From: Atrina japonica
Lineage: Eukaryota; Mollusca; Bivalvia; Pterioida; Pinnidae
DNA length: 64,000 bases
Assembly (NCBI GenBank): GCA_030159075.1
Contig: BROG01000525.1
Span: forward strand, 335,001 to 399,000
Direction: 5' to 3'
In this document: piece by piece, positions 1-14,465 of the stretch
How the letters are laid out: each line of letters starts with the position of its first letter
Numbering within the stretch: the first letter of the stretch is position 1
The notes under the pieces: model-generated
Told to the model about the DNA's origin: nothing
The model's database searches: none
The model's input: the letters and a program-made list of their open reading frames with translations, nothing else
Program-made: the position numbers and the translations under genes

Positions 1-47
1 GAGAGAGAGAGAGAGAGTGAGTGTGTGTGTGTGTGTGTGTGTGTGTA
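1..47. repeat. (GA)n-(GT)n compound microsatellite
   Basis: About 17 bases of GA then about 27 bases of GT at the extreme left edge; probably continues to the left. Confidence 0.95.
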
Positions 48-1767
48 TTATTCCTCTACAGCAACTTTACTCGTGATTCACAATAAAAACATATAGTATT
101 ATGTGATAATCCCATGTAGTGAAAAGTCTTAGAACAAAGTTTATCTGGATTTTCGGTTAATATTTGATAACCAAATGTCCTGGGACAGGCAGGAACGGAA
201 ATTGATAATCCTGTTCTATGTGTAGTATCGTTGATTTTAAATGTAGGGTCTCAGTATTAACGAAATTGTAAAATAACAGCAGGAGCTGCAATATTTGAGT
301 TTCAAATAGTCGATCAGTAATTCAACACATGATTCGGGTTTGGAAAATATCAAAAGATAACTACACTCTGCGATTGACAAAATATTTAAACATTATCAAT
401 TGTAGCGTTATACCGACTTCAACTTTAACTGTTAAGAATATTTTTCATGGAGACATCAACTATTTGTTCCACATTTTCTTGCTTGAGCTATGGAGGGCTG
501 TTGTCTAATAGAAAATGCTAACCATCTAGCGAGGGAGCTGTTAGTATTTTTAAAGTCTTAGATATTATCCCGTACCGGAAGTCCAGTCGGTAACTTATTT
601 GACGGTGTTGCGAGGTGAACAGTGTAAGCATCTAAGTAAACTGGATTATATTATATTGTTATTTTTAACTGATGTTTTTCATGGGCGGTTAACGATTTCT
701 TTTTCGATTTTTAGACTATTTTCTATCGCAGTAGCACAATTCCAGTAAGATTTGATATTTGATATTTGTAACCGAAATATCATCTCTAAATGCTTTATGC
801 ATGGCCAGGATCATATATAGGAATAACCAAATCTTATCAGAAGTAATTCATATAAACAAAATTTGGATAACAGTATAATTACCCACGTAGGGCAGTGATG
901 ATTTAACAGACACGTGACAAAACTATTACAACGGCACGTATTTATGAAGTCAGGAGATCCACTCTTCTTTTAAAATGATACGGCGCAAAGAAATAACTAA
1001 CTTATCGCGTATTCCTGATTACCATATAAAACCAAAATACTATGGATGAAGTGGTCTCTATGGTTTGCATGCAGTCCAATGCATGTAAAGATGGTGGCAA
1101 AGACGCAACAGTAATGGAACAGAGGAATAAGAAGCTATGACATTATTTGTATTAATAATATTTTGACACTTTGGTATAATAATGATTTAATGATATTTAA
1201 GATACTATAAATCAACAAAAATACACTAACCACGGTGTACACATGAGTAAACAGCAAGTTCTAATATGTTAATCATTTTGCAAAACTGTCATTTATTACA
1301 AAACTTCAAACCAGATGCAACTAGCTAAAACAAAAAACAAAACAAAACTGAAACCATTCTTCTGTCAATAAATTCGTCCTTAAAGTTTTAAACAATTGCA
1401 AAATAAGACGGGGAAATGCAAACACAACGTATATGGGAAAACCACGAATCTCGTAAATTCAAAATGTGGAATCAGATGTTTGGAAGTGAAAACCCCTAAT
1501 ACGCCGGTCACAAATTCGTAACCAAATCGAGAGCGTCCATGACTCAGTGTTTCGATCACCAAATTACGATGTTTCTCACTTTGAAAATGAGTAAATGCGG
1601 GTTCGAGCTCTGCTTATGCGTGATCTGATTTTGTGAGCATGGTAGCCAATTCAATTGCGATTGACCGATACTGGTGGTTTTTTTTTTCTTTAGCGCATTT
1701 TAACCATGTTTTCTCCTGTAGCAATAAAAGCTTGCTGTCACAGCATGACTGCAAAATGTTGAATATA

Positions 1768-1910
1768 GCGTTAAATAACACAGTAATCAAATTTAGTCTG
1801 ATACACAGAAATTTTAAGAATTTGTGGTACAAGCGTTATTAACGCTTGTACAACAAATTGTTTAAATTTCAGCGTATTGTACTAAAATTGATTACTGTAT
1901 TGTTTTACGC
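1768..1910. mobile_element. Foldback palindrome with about 70-bp arms
   Basis: Arms 1768-1838 and 1841-1910 are imperfect reverse complements, meeting at ACAAGCGTTATTAACGCTTGT. The outer ends share GCGT(T/A)AAA.AA.ACAGTAATCA. There is almost no loop, so the single strand would fold into one long hairpin. No coding capacity; a short foldback or MITE-type element in the Wnt9 intron is the best reading. No target-site duplication was identified. Confidence 0.75.
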
Positions 1911-2699
1911 TATAATCAAACCTGATGTTAATTTTGCGTTACATACACATGATCCTGCACATATACTGAAACGTCTGAACTATTTGTCAAGGTGAAGGTT
2001 TATTTTAACGGTAATAAGGTCAATAGCCAGTGCCGTCTACGAAGATATAGATAAGTCATTGCATGAGTGGCATTCTATGTCTGACCATTGACCATCTTAC
2101 TTACAATGATACATTTAGAGAACAAATGTTTTATTTCCAGTACATGGCGAGATAGAGCTGTTCTAAATCGTCAAAATAATGAAATAGTAGGTCATCATAA
2201 AATCAGAATATCATATTTTAAAATATTTATATATAACTTTTGACATTTGTTGTGTTTGCAATACTACAAGATACTGGCAAAAGTCCAATAATTCAGCCTT
2301 GATTTTTTTATTGTTTAGGTTATACTTTCATACCTTGTTTACTACAATACTCTGAACCTCAAATATCGGCAACTATACGCTGTCTTGCTTGATTTCTCCA
2401 AATAACAGCTGTGTTCGGTCTTTAACAATACCTTTCAAACAAAAAGCACCCCTGTGAGTGCGGTAGGTACTCTAGACTTAAACAAAACTGGAGGTGCGAA
2501 AAAGTTGATACCAAATGCTTGATGCAATCTTGTACTTAAGCCTTCGAAAACTAATACTCAACTCACAACTTTATGATTGACGTTACGTATTACAAAACGT
2601 CCCGTGTGCGTACTTTTACATAGTAATATTACAACGTTTCGCTGCGTTTTTTTTTTTGTATATCTCGTAGTATTTCGTCTTCTATATATCATGCCTGTA

Positions 2700-2836
2700 C
2701 TGTTCGTGATAACCCTCTCTCTGTCTGTCCCTGTGCCTGTCTATCTCCCTCTCCCTCTCTGTATGTCTTCCCTTTCTCTGTATGTCTGTCTCTGTCTCTC
2801 TCTGTACTTCTGTCTCTGTATCTGTCTGACTGTCTC

Positions 2837-2922
<86 letters not shown>

Positions 2923-2960
2923 TCTGTCCTTCTATCTATGTACCTGTCTGTATCTCTTTC
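2700..2960. repeat. CT-rich microsatellite
   Basis: Degenerate CTGT/CTCT repeats flank a nearly pure (CT)n core at 2841-2926. The open frame across it is a run of Leu-Ser and is not a gene. Confidence 0.95.
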
Positions 2961-3442
2961 TGTTGTATGTCATGTATGTATATAGGTACCATTAGCTAAT
3001 TGTCTACTACTACTAAGGAATGGACGTACAAACATAATGTTACTCAAATCATCGTACTTATATTTATAAATTAAGCATTCCGTCTTTATATACACTTTAC
3101 ATTATGAAATACAGACACGTTGAAAGAGACACTTCCTCCAATATTTGGACTGGTTTAATGAACATCTTTATTTGTTGTGTAACATGGAACACAATGTGTT
3201 CAGTGACCCATTAATACAAGAAGAAATATTAATGACCATGTAACAAGACAAGAATTATTCTGTAATAGAAAATTGATTACTTGTAAAATATATAATGAAA
3301 GCGACATTTATGATGAAACAATGACGTGCCTCCAGATTTTAATACTTCTCTACAGTTTGTGAGACTCAAGCCATAATGTCAGGGGTCATTTAGGGATCAA
3401 GTTTATTTTCGGAGGTTTATAGATTTGTCTTTTTTGTTTTAG

Positions 3443-3916
3443 GTTGTGAAGAACTATGTAGAAACAAAATGTAAGTGTCATGGAGTTTCCGGTTCCTGTA
3501 CTGTACAGACATGTTGGCGACAGTTATCTCCCTTCCACGAGATAGGCCATGTGTTAAAGCAAAAATACGAAAATGCCTACAAAGTTGATTCAAATACAAA
3601 CAATGCGAATGGTAAATACAGTTTGCAAATACGATCTGATATTCGTAACTTTATGTCTAACAACGAACCACCAAGAACTCTAGATATGGTTTATATTGAG
3701 AATCCACCTGATTTCTGCTTGAAAAGTATGTACTCACAGGGTACAAGAGGACGGGAGTGTAACAAGGAGAAGACATGTGACTCTACGTGTTGTGGTCGAG
3801 GGTACAACGTAATGACGAAACAAGTTATTAAACCTTGTAAATGTCAAGTAATTTGGTGTTGTGAATTTGATTGTAAAAAATGTCTCACTGAACAAGAAGT
3901 GTACACTTGTAAATAA
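3443..3916 (+). CDS. Wnt9: Wnt9, last coding exon (C-terminal Wnt domain, partial gene)
   Basis: Final exon of a secreted Wnt ligand, 157 codons then TAA. The splice acceptor is a T-rich tract ending in TTTTAG at 3442; the exon opens in phase 0. Residue 10 starts the CKCHGVSGSCTVQTCW block, whose first serine (exon residue 16) is the conserved palmitoleoylation site needed for Frizzled binding. Further on are TCWRQLSPFHEIG, a PRTLDMVYIE/PDFC segment, CCGRGYN, and the end ..EVYTCK. I count 16 cysteines, consistent with the second half of the Wnt domain. The WRQL.PFHE.G block, the 'VETKCKCHG' exon start and the EVYTCK end match vertebrate WNT9A/B better than other Wnts as I remember them, so Wnt9 (the Drosophila Wnt4 orthology group) is the call. 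Upstream exons are not in the window; no other Wnt-like exon is visible in 1-3442. No frameshift or missing key residue is seen. Confidence 0.93.
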   Translation, partial: VVKNYVETKCKCHGVSGSCTVQTCWRQLSPFHEIGHVLKQKYENAYKVDSNTNNANGKYSLQIRSDIRNFMSNNEPPRTLDMVYIENPPDFCLKSMYSQGTRGRECNKEKTCDSTCCGRGYNVMTKQVIKPCKCQVIWCCEFDCKKCLTEQEVYTCK

Positions 3917-3938
3917 CTTTAGAATATGTTCACTAGCT

Positions 3939-4028
3939 TTAACCTTTTCACCCTTGTATATCTGAGTGGTATGCCCTTTCTATTGTTTAAAACCAATCTA
4001 TTAAGGTCTAAAGGGTTGAAAGGGTTAA
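3939..4028. mobile_element. 90-bp foldback element with TTAA ends, copy 1
   Basis: Starts TTAACCTTTTCACCC and ends GGGTTGAAAGGGTTAA, so both termini are TTAA followed by an inverted CC(C)TTTCA(C/A)CC. It sits 23 bases after the Wnt9 stop, probably in its 3' UTR. TTAA at both ends followed by CCCTTT is what short non-autonomous piggyBac-type elements leave; that assignment is inference. Related copies are at 5295-5394 and 41626-41712. Confidence 0.6.
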
Positions 4029-4409
4029 TTATGTTTGTATGTTTTATAGCCTCACCGGACAAATAATTCTTCGTTTTCTTTTGACAAGTTGTTAAAAGCA
4101 CATGCCAAACATTTAAATTTGTATCCCATTGTCTCAAGTCATGTTCATTCATCATTGATATTAATGTGACATCGATGGGTGTTACTGTGTAAATGTGTCT
4201 ATGTGATGACAGAAATGTAATACTATTTCCACCGTTTTGTTTAATTTCAAGCAATGACAGAAGACCGTTATAACAACTAAAGGACGGGCCAGAATTTGTG
4301 TGATAGATTTCGAAAACGGAACCGTTACTCTGGAGATAAGATCTTGTTTTAATGATAAAAAACATGGCACCTTTTATAGTTTGTTTTGACCATGGGGGAA
4401 ATTCCGGCT

Positions 4410-4411
<2 letters not shown>

Positions 4412-4491
<80 letters not shown>

Positions 4492-4498
4492 ACACACT
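4412..4498. repeat. (CA)n microsatellite
   Basis: About 43 CA units with one TA interruption near the 3' end. Confidence 0.97.
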
Positions 4499-4819
4499 AG
4501 GTTGCAGCTTAGCTCAATCCGATGCTAAATAGGGGTTAGAGATTTCTTTGTTTCAATCGTCGATGCGACAATACCAAGTATCACCAATTTAAGAACAAAT
4601 ATAAATATTTAAATATTGCTTCATTTTAATTGATTTATTTTTTAAGATCCACTAATTGAATCTTAAAAATAGTTTATTTAAATTGTTACTAACAATATGA
4701 AAAAAATGTATAAATTCAATTTGAAAACAGAATTGTCACATCAACGTACTGAAGTTTATCATCAAATGACTGCATACACCACTCATTAGGGTTATATGTC
4801 GAATACCCGAGACAAAGTA

Positions 4820-4922
4820 ACACATCATATACCCTGGTCAACAGGGGCTGTTTACTCCTGCATGGCACCTGATCCCAACTCTTATTTCCACAGGTCTGCG
4901 TTTGCCCATTTTTCACCAGATT

Positions 4923-4924
<2 letters not shown>
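4820..4924 (+). repeat. Dispersed repeat family B, copy 1
   Basis: Contains TGTTTACTCCTGCATGGCACC, then TGATCCCA, then TATTTCCACAGGTCTGCGTTTG. The same ordered blocks (TTACTCCTCCATGACACCTG, ATTTCCAGAG.TCCG) occur at 15280-15372, 39622-39725 and, weakly, 40180-40250. It ends directly against an (AT)n tract here. Confidence 0.6.
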
Positions 4925-4997
<73 letters not shown>

Positions 4998-5004
4998 TAT
5001 ATAT
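4925..5004. repeat. (TA)n microsatellite
   Basis: About 40 dinucleotide units with a single phase shift near 4990. Confidence 0.97.
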
Positions 5005-5294
5005 TCTGGACATATCGAAGATTTATACTTTGGTTTCTGAGATTTTTTTATATTGTAATGCCCAGAAAAAAGAACATAACATACTCTTAATCTGTTTGAC
5101 GTAATAAACCAGACCCTACTCTAGTCATGACATTGACAATGACCTTGCAGGACGATTGGAGGTTACTGAATTAAAACTTCACGTCAAGAAGCATTGTATT
5201 TGGAATATGTAATCACTTGTAATCACCAAATGAAGCAGATGCGATTTTGGTTTGACGGTAGTTTCAGTACGGAATCTTTTTCACGTTACCGACA

Positions 5295-5394
5295 TTAGCC
5301 CTTTCATCCCCATGTATGTGAGTGATATGCTATCTTTTATTTTTTGAACCAGTCCATTGTGGCTTTTAGGGGTGACAGGGTTAATGTATTAATC
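5295..5394. mobile_element. TTAA-ended foldback, copy 2
   Basis: Begins TTAGCCCTTTCATCCCC and ends AGGGGTGACAGGGTTAA. It shares GAGTGATATGC..TCTTTTATT with copy 1 (GAGTGGTATGC...). The left TTAA has mutated to TTAG. Confidence 0.55.
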
Positions 5395-8334
<2,940 letters not shown>

Positions 8335-8417
8335 GCTTGTTAACATTACATATGCATAATGATTATAAATGTCAAGGATATATCAATTATCCAGAGTTAC
8401 CAACCCTCGTAGCCGGT

Positions 8418-8530
8418 TTCGATTGTGATGTCATTATTTTGTGCGCAAAAACAGAAATGTTATCAATTGTGACGTCATATTTTTGTTTCAAAATGACGTT
8501 GTTTTCTCACGTAAAGACATGACGTCACAA
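8418..8530. promoter_or_regulatory. Cluster of TGACGTCA (CRE-like) sites in inverted repeats
   Basis: GATTGTGATGTCAT (8421-8434), AATTGTGACGTCAT (8465-8478) and its inverse ATGACGTCACAATCG (8519-8533) lie within 115 bp. Perfect palindromic TGACGTCA, the CREB/ATF consensus, occurs at 8470 and 8520. The flanks repeat too, so this could be a mobile element remnant as well as a regulatory cluster. Confidence 0.4.
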
Positions 8531-9115
8531 TCGATATTTGTTGACATGGGAGATAATTAACGAAGAGACCGAATATACGTCTACAAAGATAAAGTGGCAC
8601 AAAAAGTGTCAGAAACTAAAACAATACTAACAACAATGTATTAGCCAAAACCAGGGGTTTACAGTTAACATAATTTTGTCTTGCTTTGAGTCTATGCATT
8701 TCTGTAGCTTTAGATTATACCGAAATCTAGTCTGACATCCCTGTTATGATCGTATTTGGTGTTTTGTTTTTTAGACACGTAACAATTCATTTATCTATCT
8801 ATGAAATTAACCAGAAGCAGTAAATTGTAGGGCAATACACAGACCAATATACAATATAATCTTTTCATAAAGTGAACACATGTATATTTGATTAACAATG
8901 CATTTTATACTTAGAATTTATAATATATGTATTTTAGTTATAAATAATGATATTTGGAGTATTAGTGCAACGAGTGATCACAAAGCAGGGTAAATGTTCG
9001 TTTATTAGCCTTTGAACAAATATAAATATAACTGTTGTGATAAAAGTTTTATATGATACGAGGAAGGAATACAATGTAAGATGTTTCTAATTGTAAGTTT
9101 TTCAACTGTAATACA

Positions 9116-9189
<74 letters not shown>
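9116..9189. repeat. (AT)n microsatellite
   Basis: About 36 AT units. Confidence 0.97.
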
Positions 9190-9191
<2 letters not shown>

Positions 9192-9609
9192 TCATTCCTG
9201 TTTATCACAAATGTTATTACATGTAGTATCTCCTGCAATGACGTAGATCAGTCCAAATGTCTCTTTAGGGGTAAATGACTTAATATAACGGGTTGATGTT
9301 CAGGGAAAAATTCAGTGAATGAATATCTTACTTCGGAGAATATATTGCATGTAGGATATCACAAATACCTTTCATGAAACAGACCACTTAGCTAATCATA
9401 TTTTGACAGCCAATAAAGTAGTCTACGGTACGTAACTGACTTTATAATCATATCCAGAAGTATATATGTCTGATATATGTGTAATACTACTGTGATTCTG
9501 TTCATATTATTCAAATCACCCCGACTGCTTGGGCACTGAAGAACCTATTTTTGTAAATAAATCAATTAATGCAAACTGTTTTCTTTTTTATTTAGTTTTT
9601 AATCTGTGG

Positions 9610-9621
9610 ATCTATCTATCG

Positions 9622-9661
<40 letters not shown>

Positions 9662-9722
9662 GTCTGTCTGTCTGTCTGGCTGACTGGCTGGCTGTCTGTC
9701 TGTCTGCCTGTCTGTGTGTGCA
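9610..9722. repeat. (TCTA)n-(TCTG)n compound tetranucleotide repeat
   Basis: About twelve TCTA units then about fourteen TCTG-like units with GGCT variants. Confidence 0.95.
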
Positions 9723-9959
9723 TGCATGAGTATGTGACCGTGTGTGTCTTACCAGCAAAGGCATTTTAGTTATAACCATTTTTGTGTAAACGACATTCGC
9801 CACGAACCTCTGAAACATCCAGAGACTATATCATATATCGCGGAAGAGCAATCTTCATTGCCGACCAGTCAATTCGAAGTCAGCCCAAAGACAAATCAAA
9901 ACATCAAAAAGGGATATGTGATGGTAAGAACGAGATTTCAGCTGTGACAGTCCTTTTTA

Positions 9960-10426
9960 ACATACTAAATTTAAGGTATCTAGTGTCGTCTCCATTACGC
10001 AATGTAGCATACTAAATTTAAGGTATCTATTGTCGTCTCCATTACGCAATGTAGCATACTAAATTTAAGGTATCTAGTGTCGTCTGCATTACGCAATTAG
10101 CATATTAAATTTAAGGTATATTGTGTCGTCTCCATTACGCAATGTAGCATACTAAATTTAAGGTATATTGTGTCGTCTCCATTACGCAATTTAACATACT
10201 AAATTTAAGGTATATTGTGTCGTCTCCACTATGCAATTTAGCATACTAAATTTAAGGTATCTAGTGTCGTTTCCATTACGCAATTTAACATACTAAATTT
10301 AAGATATATTGTGTCGTCTCCACTACACAATTTAGCATACTAAATTTAAGGTATCTAGTGTCGTTTCCATTACGTAATTTAACATACTAAATTTAAGGTA
10401 TCTAGTGACGTCTCCATTACGCAATA
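9960..10426. repeat. 47-bp minisatellite, about 10 copies
   Basis: The unit begins CATACTAAATTTAAGGTATC and ends TCTCCATTACGCAAT plus a few bases. Starts of successive units at 9961, 10008, 10055, 10101, 10148 and 10195 show a 46-47 bp period. Variants TCTAGTG and TATTGTG partly alternate. Confidence 0.95.
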
Positions 10427-12026
10427 ATCCTAAATGAACTCGCCTCAATTCGTCTTTTTAATCTATAATGGAATATGAAATTTCATCTTAGATGAAATAA
10501 AAGCAACTGTACAAGATAATGCAAATATATGAATTATCATGTTTGAGACATGAGAAGGGTATGTCATAGAAGTATTCATATGATGGGAAATATGTAAGGA
10601 AAATGTACGAACATTAATCTCTGTAATCTACATAGAAGATATATATATATATGTACTTTTCAAAATGCGTACCAGGAAAGTTCACAGAGACTACAGATCT
10701 AAGGATTACCAGACGTTAAAACTAGAAACAATCAATGCCAAGACAATTATATCAAAGAGTGATAGCGGAAATACTATTATGTGTGTTTGTGAGTGTGTAA
10801 TAATTATCTCGTGATGGTAATCAATTTTGACAGCACAAACGCGTGTTTGCTGTACAGGTGTGGATATATATCTATGTAAATAAAACCATCACCTTGATGC
10901 TTTGCTGATAATAATCATCGGTACTTAAAGAAGTTTTCTCTTCTATCGGGCATTGATTAATAAAGGGAACATGTCAAGGGTATATATTTATATTTTATTT
11001 TCATGTAAAATTATATAATCAATCTGATTTCATTGTATGCTTTGAACTCCGAATTTCAACGGGAGCATCGTTTACATTATGCATCTGTTCCAGACTGTAT
11101 GAAACATGATTCAATGAATCTTTAAAAATTGCCACATGTTCTTACGTATATCTTTCACGAGTCTTATTCTTAAAACCACCGAATCAACATACATGCAAAG
11201 GGACTTCATCACAAAACACAAATATTTAGAAGATACAGAGATGAGATCAGATGCCATGGAGGGGTTAGTTACTGTGGAATTTAAATCAACTGAAATTCGG
11301 GATAAACCTTTTCATATTCGTTATAGATTATTCAACAATTACATAATTACTAAAACATAATCAATGTTGAGGCTTAATACACTTTTTATTCACGCGGAGA
11401 GAAATACAAAACATATACGCAGTTTTAATGTTGATTATTTTTCAGTAAAAAGTGAATAGTTAGTTATCATAATTTAATGAAAAAAAAATTCAAATCACAT
11501 TAGAATGTCAATAATGGTATTTAAGAAATATAATATGAATTTTATACAAATGTTAATATAAGGAGAAGGGTTTTTTATTTCTTCTCATCAGAGCATATTG
11601 ACTTCACAAAATGTTTTCCATAAATAAAGATATTGTATGGTATGATTTTCACGATGACAATACATCGCAAAAATACATATTTCCTATTTTTTGTTTTTTT
11701 TACCGCAATCTAGCAAAGTTGGAATTGATATATGAGTAAATCAACATTGTAATGCCAAGTTATTGAATATTATACAAACAGTAACGATTTTGGAAATCAT
11801 TTGGATCATTTGCATCATTTTATAATGGATCGAAGGATAATTATACATGATAATGTTGTAGTAATATTTGTGCTTTATATATATTTGTATATCTCTACGC
11901 TACATGTATTGTATTCGATACATTGTCATTTACATTAGGATTAAACACCTTTCAACTCTATCTTTACGACCGAGTTCTCATGTTCGGAATTCTAATAACT
12001 GCTATCGACACATTTATTTTTTGTGA
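10427..12026. other. AT-rich intergenic DNA
   Basis: No gene, RNA or recognisable repeat seen, apart from a short (AT)n at about 10640. Confidence 0.5.
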
Positions 12027-12125
12027 ATGCGTAGATGGCCAAGTTGTTCAGACGTCGTGCATCAAGTCAGACGACTGGTGCCGGAGGTCGAGAGTTCAAA
12101 CCCCAACAGGGACATGGCGAATTTG
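12027..12125 (+). repeat. tRNA-like sequence, possible SINE head
   Basis: TGGCCAAGTTGTTCAGACG resembles a polymerase III A box of a leucine-like tRNA, and GAGTTCAAACCCC (about 12090-12102) fits a B box. Spacing of about 55 bases fits an internal promoter. No proper acceptor stem could be paired, so it is a tRNA-derived fragment, not a tRNA gene. Confidence 0.35.
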
Positions 12126-12232
12126 AAGATACCTTGTTATTTGTATTGTGCTTTATGTATGATTTATTTACGCAGATATAGTATTATTTCTTATCCAAGG
12201 TCCATAGTAAATGATAATGTTGTAGTGATATT

Positions 12233-12621
12233 TATGGCACGCCAAAATCACATTAATGAGTTAAACCTAGTTGTTCTCAGTTAAACCTAGTGTTTCTCCA
12301 GTGAATTTTATTTTTTCTCTTAACCAAAATTAACTGAAGAATACTAAATTTAACTGAGAAAAAGTAGGGTTAACTGCGCCAAAATCATATTAATACTCAT
12401 TAATGTGACTGTGGTGCAGTTAAATCTACTTTTCGCAGTGAAACTAGGTTTTTCTAGAGAAAAACTAGGTTTATTTCATTTTTGTGATTTTGACACAGTT
12501 AAACATAGTTTTTCTCCAGTTAATGTGGGTTACTGAGAAAAAGTAGGTTTAACTGGAGAAAAACTGGGTTTAACTGAGAAAAACTAGGTTTAACTCATTA
12601 ATGTAATTTTGGCGTGCCATA
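12233..12621. mobile_element. 389-bp MITE with long terminal inverted repeats
   Basis: The left end TATGGCACGCCAAAATCACA and the right end, whose reverse complement is TATGGCACGCCAAAATTACA, match over about 45 bases and continue into (A/C)TTAATGAGTTAAACCTAGTT. Flanks are GATATT on the left and GATATC on the right, a near-perfect 6-bp target-site duplication. The inside is built of repeats of about 20 bp, AGTTAAACCTAGTTTTTCTC, in opposite orientations in the two halves. No coding capacity, so it needs an outside transposase. Confidence 0.88.
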
Positions 12622-12631
12622 GATATCTATG

Positions 12632-12632
12632 T

Positions 12633-12726
<94 letters not shown>
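12632..12726. repeat. (AT)n microsatellite
   Basis: About 46 units with a phase shift, starting about 10 bases after the MITE and its target duplication. Confidence 0.97.
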
Positions 12727-12729
<3 letters not shown>

Positions 12730-13667
12730 GCAAAATCTTAATATAAGTAGCTTGTTAATTATATCATTTAGCCATATAAAATGTAATAAATCGCTATGAA
12801 TATAAACATACCGATGGTGAAATCGAGTGTCATTACTTACATTAAATCAAAAGATAAAGGGTTTGACTCAGGTGTCTCTGAAATAGTTCAATATGAAAAT
12901 TCATTAGCTTAATATATCTAAGAGAAATACATTGGCTTCATTTCCTGACACGGTCCCCGATCAACAAATCTTAGATCTCTGCTTTGCAGGTACATCAGTT
13001 TCTCAGGACCTTCGGTGAAACAGCGTATCATAACATAGAATCTTAAGCAAAGTGTCTGAAGATAGAAAGTTGTTCCTGGTATTACAAGATAATTAAGAAA
13101 GATGAAAGGCTGTAACAACAGGAACTGACGTGCGGTATGACAGATGTGTGGTATTATATATGCTGCTATTTTATTTCCGAAATTCCGATAATAGAGGAAT
13201 CCTAGTGCATCGGAAAATATATCCCCAACTCCTTTGTACTATTTTGCAATCGTTCTTAATAATTAAAAGATGACAAAATTAGAAATCAAAATAATCAGTA
13301 AAATACCTGTTCAAAACAATACTCTTATTGAAGGTCGTAGGAAATTGAATGTTTTATTATAATTGTGCAACTGTACTAAATATTACAATAAATTGGTTTG
13401 TTTGTTCATATTTGTTTATAAATTATAGTTTTCAAGATATTCATTATCATTACTCAGATCTTATCCTTCTTTGTATAGTATTATAACATTTTAACATGAT
13501 TTTAACATTTGTGATTTTATACTAATAATGATTTCCAAAATAAATAACAAACAGCAGAAAATTTAAATATAAATTACTAATAATATCAATAAAACAATAT
13601 GAACCAAATCAACAGCGAAAAATAATAATGATATTTACAGAAGCCGGATAGTGCCATGTTAAAATTA
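12727..13667. other. AT-rich intergenic DNA
   Basis: Nothing recognised on either strand. Confidence 0.5.
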
Positions 13668-13680
13668 AAACTTTCTAAAA

Positions 13681-13832
13681 GTTTCTCGTAATTGCGAGAA
13701 ATCTATCGTAATAACGAGAAACTTTCTCGTAATTACGAGAAACTTTCGCACAATAACGAGAAACTTTCTCGTAATAACGAGAAAAGATTCGTAATAACGA
13801 GAAACTTTCTCGTAATTACGAGAAGGTTTCCA
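13681..13832. repeat. Short tandem array of a self-complementary unit
   Basis: Repeats of TTTCTCGTAATTACGAGAAA, itself a near-perfect palindrome, with TAATAACGAGAAAC variants; about seven units of 21-22 bp. Every unit can form its own small hairpin. Confidence 0.85.
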
Positions 13833-14013
13833 TATAACAGACTTATCATTTACCCAAAGTAAGTGTTATAGCATAAAGGATATCAGTAACAATTATAATT
13901 TAAGTAAATTGATGTACATATCTTAGGAAATATCTTTATTTTGACATGTGTTGTTTGTTAGAATTCACTTAGATTTTATGTGTCTACCTGACAATTGACC
14001 TTTGTATTAATTA

Positions 14014-14465
14014 ATATTATAAACATAATACCAAAGTCATAATGCTCAAGACGATCGTTTCTGTCAATTAGACTTCATCAATTGAGCTCCAATTTAAAAT
14101 GTATATGTATTTTCTAAACAGAACGTGGTATCATACAAAGTCAAATAATAAATCTAAAAGTATAGCCGAAATCCGTCTAAGAGTAACCACTGTAAAAAAT
14201 GAATATCTTAGCTTAAATGGTGTTATCAGTGCCAAATATTACTTTAGTATAAGATTATCAGCTGGTACCGAAATACCAGGTACTAGGTTTATGTGTACCC
14301 TCCGGGACTCAAACGGTCCACCAGCAGTGCCAACGGCCTGGTGGTTATAAATATTAGAAACAATATACCAAAGTTATAATGCTCAAGACGATCGTTTCTC
14401 TTGGAGCTCGTCATCAGTTGAGCTCCATTTAAAAATGTATATGTATTTTCTAAAGAGAAATTATA
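14014..14465 (+). repeat. Dispersed family A (about 320-bp unit), locus 1, arranged A-B-A
   Basis: An A block (CATAATACCAAAGTCATAATG, then GCTCAAGACGATCGTTTCT, then TTGAGCTCCA) starts at about 14028. It is followed by a B block (AGAGTAACCACTGTAAA, then CAGCTGGTACCGAAATACCA, then ACTCAAACGGTCCACCAGCA). The A block then starts again at about 14348. The direct recurrence after about 320 bp means the family is a tandem monomer, here about 1.4 units. Confidence 0.75.

Larger units (their letters stand above)
1..3442 (+). other. 3' part of the last Wnt9 intron
   Basis: Inferred intron, at least 3.4 kb, ending at the AG before the Wnt9 exon. It holds a (GA)n/(GT)n tract at the left edge, a 70-bp-arm palindrome at 1768-1910 and a CT-rich microsatellite at 2700-2960. 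I see no other exon on either strand; the earlier Wnt9 exons would each give an open frame of about 80 codons or more, and none appears. Confidence 0.75.
3917..5108 (+). other. Probable Wnt9 3' UTR region, candidate poly(A) signal
   Basis: The first canonical AATAAA I find after the Wnt9 stop is 5103-5108. That would give a 3' UTR of about 1.2 kb, carrying a foldback element, a (CA)n tract and a (TA)n tract. No clear GT-rich downstream element follows, so the real end could be earlier with a variant hexamer. Inference only. Confidence 0.3.

Noticed and set aside
2577..2999. 140-residue open frame rich in Leu and Ser
   Set aside because: Translation of a CT microsatellite.
3919..4365. 148-residue open frame on the minus strand just after Wnt9
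   Set aside because: It runs through a foldback element and AT-rich UTR-like DNA, has no recognisable domain, and similar peptide wording appears at the 41.6-kb copy of the same foldback, so the shared part comes from the repeat.
9744..10015. Overlapping 67- and 77-residue open frames
   Set aside because: The second runs into the 47-bp minisatellite; neither has a recognisable motif or splice context.
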